From: CAZJAD01 sp964543855
GTDB lineage: Bacteria; Electryoneota; RPQS01; DYHQ01
Length of the DNA stretch: 64,000 bases
Direction: 5' to 3'
Assembly: GCA_964543855.1 (NCBI GenBank)
Contig: CAZJAD010000002.1
Span: 28,677-92,676 of the forward strand
This document shows positions 60,977 to 64,000 of the stretch, piece after piece. The position numbers and the translations under genes were made by a program. Each line of letters starts with the position of its first letter. Positions within the stretch are counted from its first letter, which is position 1. The notes under the pieces are model-generated. The model was not told where the DNA came from, made no database searches, and saw only the letters and a program-made list of their open reading frames with translations.

Positions 60977-62007
60977 ATTCGTAGCTCCGGAACAACTGTT
61001 ATATCTTGTGCGAGGCGATTGTAAAACACGCGACGCCCCAGGGCCTGTGCCTCACCCGACGCCGCGACGAAAAGCCCGGTATTGGTCTCGGGATTCTGAA
61101 CCCAGTCTGACACAACGGCGGTTACGTCAAAGACAACCTTTTCGTTGTTGGCGTCGAAAGGATATGAAGCAATGGAAATCTGGTCGGTCTGGGTTGAGTC
61201 GAGATCCCGGCGCCAAGCGTCTGTTTTCAGCGTCCCGTTTTTGAAGAGGGAGACGCTCCCGAAATTGGCGTCGGTGAGATTGTCAGCCCAGATAGAAAAC
61301 TCGGCATGGACGACGGAGACTCCGTAGTCAGGAAGGACCGATTCCACAGGAAAATATAGCAGCAATCGTTGCGACAACCCTTGTGTCACACTCATGCGTC
61401 CGTCAAGGGGCGGTTGCCGATCCCAGGCCAGATAGGCGTCGTCCTCAGGACCGACAAAGGTATCGAGGACTGACTCCTCCCACTGGCCCTCGTCATTGGT
61501 ATCGTACTGCGCTCCATAGAGGAAGAGGGCTGGAGCGAGCCCGATNNNNNNNNNNNNNNNNNNNNNNNNNNNNNNNNNNNNNNNNNNNNNNNNNNNNNNN
61601 NNNNNNNNNNNNNNNNNNNNNNNNNNNNNNNNNNNNNNNNNNNNNGCAAGGCCGGGCGCGAAAGTCCCTTCAGGGAGAGTAGCGGTGCCTCTCAAACGCA
61701 GGCGATTGGAATCGACTCTGAAACTGTCCGGCAAGACGGAGGCAGGCAGAAACCTCAAGAGACAGACGGCATGGAAATTTCCCGCGTCTCCCCATTGCAG
61801 GGACAAGCCGAGCCCATTGGAAACCTTGGGGTGCCACACGGTGTCCTGAGTGCAGGCCACTGCAACCGTATCAAACTGTGCCTCGGACGGAGGTCCCGCG
61901 GCGTCAGCCCCGATGGAAGTCTCGCGCTGCGTGCAACCGATAAATGCCAGCCACACGAGGAGGCAGAGCGAGGTGAAAACGAGCTTTTGTCGAAGGGTGT
62001 TAATCAA
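60955..62007 (-). CDS. lipoprotein with DNRLRE/CBM96-like domain, interrupted by assembly gap
   Basis: A predicted outer-membrane or surface lipoprotein: signal peptide with lipobox WLAFIGC. The C-terminal region (VVFDVTAVVSDWVQNPETNT, then GRRVFYNRLAQDITVVPELR) resembles DNRLRE/CBM96-type beta-sandwich domains found on secreted polysaccharide-binding proteins. A 100-N gap removes part of the middle; both sides share a frame. The start is TTG at 62007, because the promoter at 62038-62066 lies inside the longer frame. It is followed by the FadL-like gene with overlap. Confidence 0.72.
   Translation of the reverse strand: MINTLRQKLVFTSLCLLVWLAFIGCTQRETSIGADAAGPPSEAQFDTVAVACTQDTVWHPKVSNGLGLSLQWGDAGNFHAVCLLRFLPASVLPDSFRVDSNRLRLRGTATLPEGTFAPGLXXXXXXXXXXXXXXXXXXXXXXXXXXXXXXXXXXIGLAPALFLYGAQYDTNDEGQWEESVLDTFVGPEDDAYLAWDRQPPLDGRMSVTQGLSQRLLLYFPVESVLPDYGVSVVHAEFSIWADNLTDANFGSVSLFKNGTLKTDAWRRDLDSTQTDQISIASYPFDANNEKVVFDVTAVVSDWVQNPETNTGLFVAASGEAQALGRRVFYNRLAQDITVVPELRIWYLAAY
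61546..61645. other. 100-N scaffold gap inside the lipoprotein gene
   Basis: Exactly 100 N. Flanking frames agree, but the true length is unknown. Confidence 0.95.
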
Positions 62008-62037
62008 GAATGCATTCCGGTTTCTTTCAGGTCTTTG

Positions 62038-62066
62038 AATATAACAAACGGATTTCACAATGTCAA
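62038..62066 (-). promoter_or_regulatory. predicted promoter of the lipoprotein/FadL-like/rpiB unit
   Basis: TTGACA (62066-62061), 17 bp, TATATT (62043-62038), an almost ideal sigma70 pattern. It lies 24-53 nt before the TTG start at 62007 and rules out the in-frame upstream start at 62085. Confidence 0.78.
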
Positions 62067-62154
62067 CGACAGTCTTCCTATGCAATCCTCGTGTTCCGTA
62101 CTGTCCGGTTGAGTCCTTCGCTGAATGAAAGTTATTTCATCGTCATGGGATGGT

Positions 62155-63471
62155 TCAGGCGGGACGCAGCCAGTATTGCCCGTGCGAGACCGTTCCGAGA
62201 GTGCGGCCTTTCAAACGCCATCCCGCAAAGGGGCTGTTGCGCGACTTACTGAGGAAGTTCTCGGGGGTTACGGTCCACTCGCATTCGGGATCAATGATGG
62301 TCAGATTCGCCTCTTCACCCACGGCGATGCGTACTTGCGGCAGTCCCAAGATCTGCCGTGGCGCTGTTACGACCTTGCCAAGCAGCGCCTCGAGCGGAAG
62401 ACGATTCGGACTGACATGTGTCAAACAGAGGCCCATCGTCGTTTCCAGACCTACAACGCCAAAAGGAGCTTGATCGAATTCGGTGGCCTTGGCTTCGAAG
62501 GGATGAGGCGCGTGGTCGCTGGCGATAACATCAATTGTGCCATCGGCCAGCGCTTCGAGGCAAGCCTGACGATCCGCCTCCTCTCTGAGTGGCGGATTCA
62601 TTTTTGTCGAAGTGTCAAATGATGTACATGCTTCGTCCGTAAGGAGAAGATGGTGAGGCGTCACCTCCGCCGTCGCGCGGATTCCTCGTGCTTTGGCCCA
62701 GCGCAGCCAGTCGACTGTAGCTGCGGCAGATACATGGCAGATATGAACGCGGGCACCGGTGTACTCAGCAAGCAGAAGCGCACGGAGCACGCCGATGGCC
62801 TCGGCGACATCCGGCATTCCCGGCATGCCGAGTCTCGTGGAGACCGCGCCTTCGTGCATAGCACCGCCTTCGGCGAGGTCATGATCCTCAGCGTGTTCAC
62901 AAATGACAGCCCCCAGCGCACCGCCATATTCCAAGGCTCGCCGCATCAGCCTACTGCTGGCAACCGGGGAACCGTCGTCCGAAAACGCCCGCACACCGTG
63001 GTCCCAAAGCTCAGCCATCTCCACGAGCTCTTTGCCTTGGCGTCCCTTGGAAACGGCGGCAATCACTTGGAAGTCCACTGGATACGGCTCGGCCCGATCC
63101 ATCACCCAACTGACGATACCCGCATGGTCCAGCGGAGGTGTCGTGTTCGGCATCATCGCCACACCGGTGAAGCCACCGCTGAGCGCGGCGAGGCAGCCAC
63201 TGGCAATGGTTTCGGCTACCTCGTTGCCGGGTTCCCGGAAATGAACGTGGAGGTCGAACCAACCGGGAGTTATGAGCTTGCCCGAGAGATTGACGACCTC
63301 CGTGTCAGCGCCTGCCTCTACCGGGCCGATTCGTGTGATGACACCGTCCGTGATGACGAGGTCCGCGACCGTGTCAAGCTTCGAGGCTGGATCCACGACG
63401 CGCGCTCCCATCAGGTGGAGATGGCGCGCGGGTTTTATCGGGAGAGTTTCTTGCCCGTGGTCATGTCTCAT
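62155..63471 (-). CDS. pyrC: dihydroorotase
   Basis: A 438-residue class I (long-type) dihydroorotase of pyrimidine synthesis. The metal motif DLHVHFREPG, the SDDGSPV segment, HICHVSAAATVDWLR, EVTPHHLLLTD, and ASDHAPHPFEAK with the catalytic Asp are present. This long type usually works next to an ATCase, and pyrB lies 16 nt upstream. ATG at 63471 has AGGTGA just upstream. A 90-nt spacer follows before the next promoter. Confidence 0.97.
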   Translation of the reverse strand: MRHDHGQETLPIKPARHLHLMGARVVDPASKLDTVADLVITDGVITRIGPVEAGADTEVVNLSGKLITPGWFDLHVHFREPGNEVAETIASGCLAALSGGFTGVAMMPNTTPPLDHAGIVSWVMDRAEPYPVDFQVIAAVSKGRQGKELVEMAELWDHGVRAFSDDGSPVASSRLMRRALEYGGALGAVICEHAEDHDLAEGGAMHEGAVSTRLGMPGMPDVAEAIGVLRALLLAEYTGARVHICHVSAAATVDWLRWAKARGIRATAEVTPHHLLLTDEACTSFDTSTKMNPPLREEADRQACLEALADGTIDVIASDHAPHPFEAKATEFDQAPFGVVGLETTMGLCLTHVSPNRLPLEALLGKVVTAPRQILGLPQVRIAVGEEANLTIIDPECEWTVTPENFLSKSRNSPFAGWRLKGRTLGTVSHGQYWLRPA

Positions 63472-63487
63472 AGTTCACCTTCGCCGA

Positions 63488-64000
63488 TTAAGCTTCTTGC
63501 TTTGCTCCGCTGAGCACATAGAGAACTGCCATGCGGACGGCTACGCCGTTTGTTACCTGATCCAGAATCAGGGAGTGTTCGCTGTCCGCCACATCACTGG
63601 TGATTTCGATGCCGCGGTTGATGGGTCCGGGGTGGAGAATGGTCAGCGGCTTGGGGGCTTTTTCCAGCCGTGCGCGTGTCACGCCGAAGTATTTCTGATA
63701 TTCCCGCAGTGACGGAAAAAGCCCGGCTTCCTGGCGTTCCAGTTGGATGCGCAGGACATTGAGCACATCACTGGTGGCGATGGCCTCGTCAATCGAGTGA
63801 GTCACTTCGACACCAAGGCGATCAATGTCGCGCGGGATGAGAGTTGGCGGTCCGCAAATCTTGACATGAGCTCCCAGTCTTTTCAGACCGTAGATGTTGG
63901 AAAGCGCCACGCGGGAGTGAGCGATGTCTCCGACGATCGTCACTCTCAGGCCATCCAGATTGGCGAACCTCTGGCGGAGTGTCAGGATGTCCAGGAGCGC
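63488..64000 (-). CDS. pyrB: aspartate carbamoyltransferase catalytic chain, cut by window edge
   Basis: The C-terminal 170 residues of ATCase. ALLDILTLRQRF is followed by VTIVGDIAHSRVALSN, the aspartate domain, and then TILHPGPINRGIEI, which is diagnostic for PyrB over OTCase. The frame is open to the right edge at 64000; the N-terminal carbamoyl-phosphate domain is outside the window. It is directly upstream of pyrC, forming a pyrBC unit. A pyrR or regulatory leader cannot be seen. Confidence 0.96.
   Translation of the reverse strand, partial: ALLDILTLRQRFANLDGLRVTIVGDIAHSRVALSNIYGLKRLGAHVKICGPPTLIPRDIDRLGVEVTHSIDEAIATSDVLNVLRIQLERQEAGLFPSLREYQKYFGVTRARLEKAPKPLTILHPGPINRGIEITSDVADSEHSLILDQVTNGVAVRMAVLYVLSGAKQEA

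Noticed and set aside
62008..62085. Upstream start for the lipoprotein gene at 62085
   Set aside because: A near-perfect promoter lies inside this stretch, and the start at 62007 gives a normal lipoprotein signal peptide.

Overview
The window is a 64-kb stretch of a diderm (LPS-bearing) bacterial chromosome, almost entirely housekeeping and cell-envelope genes and almost entirely on the minus strand. It carries lpxA, a fused lpxC/fabZ, lpxD, skp, bamA and a TamB-like gene. It also has a GH57-based glycogen cluster, a nuoJKLMN block and several outer-membrane or lipoprotein genes of unknown function. The LpxC-FabZ fusion and the gene mix suggest an uncultivated member of the FCB superphylum (Bacteroidota/Chlorobi/Fibrobacterota/Gemmatimonadota and related candidate phyla). 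That placement is inference; no 16S gene is present. Four runs of exactly 100 N show a scaffolded draft or metagenome assembly. No tRNA, rRNA, CRISPR array, IS element or prophage was recognised.

Layout in transcription order on the minus strand (right to left). 64000-62155: pyrB (cut by the window edge) and pyrC. 62066-59310: a strong promoter, a DNRLRE-like lipoprotein, a FadL/PorV-like outer-membrane protein and rpiB, followed by glyA behind a leader with two hairpins. 57777-51725: nrdR, then nuoJKLMN from its own promoter. 51693-49188: the only plus-strand unit, made of a beta-barrel protein with a calcium-loop motif, a gap-broken small gene and a HAD-fold protein, closed by a bidirectional terminator. 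49120-43402: a divergent promoter drives cysteine desulfurase, an alpha/beta hydrolase, mnmA, panB, panC and a GlmU-like uridylyltransferase domain. 43405-42774: a single-gene unit with a consensus promoter and a perfect terminator, encoding a small secreted protein of unknown function. 42711-37958: LytR_C-domain protein, rsfS, argS, a PfkB kinase and mtnA.

37833-4673 is a nearly gapless co-directional block of about 33 kb. It covers a TPR protein, uppS, an FAD-domain protein, TamB, BamA, Skp, lipid A genes, octanoyltransferase, dxr, rseP, a TPR protein, a lipoprotein, a GT2 glycosyltransferase, a histidine kinase, mltG, pcrA/uvrD, nadC, a lone receiver protein, glgC, two GH57 enzymes, galT, thioredoxin and an M28 peptidase. 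Many junctions are 4-nt ATGA overlaps. After it come rplM-rpsI with their own promoter, then a promoter and structured leader followed by rpsB-tsf-pyrH-frr-ferredoxin and the start of hldE.

Functionally the window links precursor supply (pyrimidines, pantothenate, NAD, isoprenoids, lipoate), ribosome biogenesis, outer-membrane assembly and storage-glucan metabolism. Seven sigma70-like promoters could be read, all with a 17-bp spacer; in three the TGA stop of the upstream gene lies inside the -35 hexamer. Non-ATG starts are frequent (many TTG, some GTG, probably one CTG). I found no clearly novel defence or mobile system. The most unusual observations are the probable CTG start of rsfS, the degenerate HIGH motif of ArgRS, the promoter/stop-codon overlaps, the monocistronic secreted protein and the barrel/HAD plus-strand operon.
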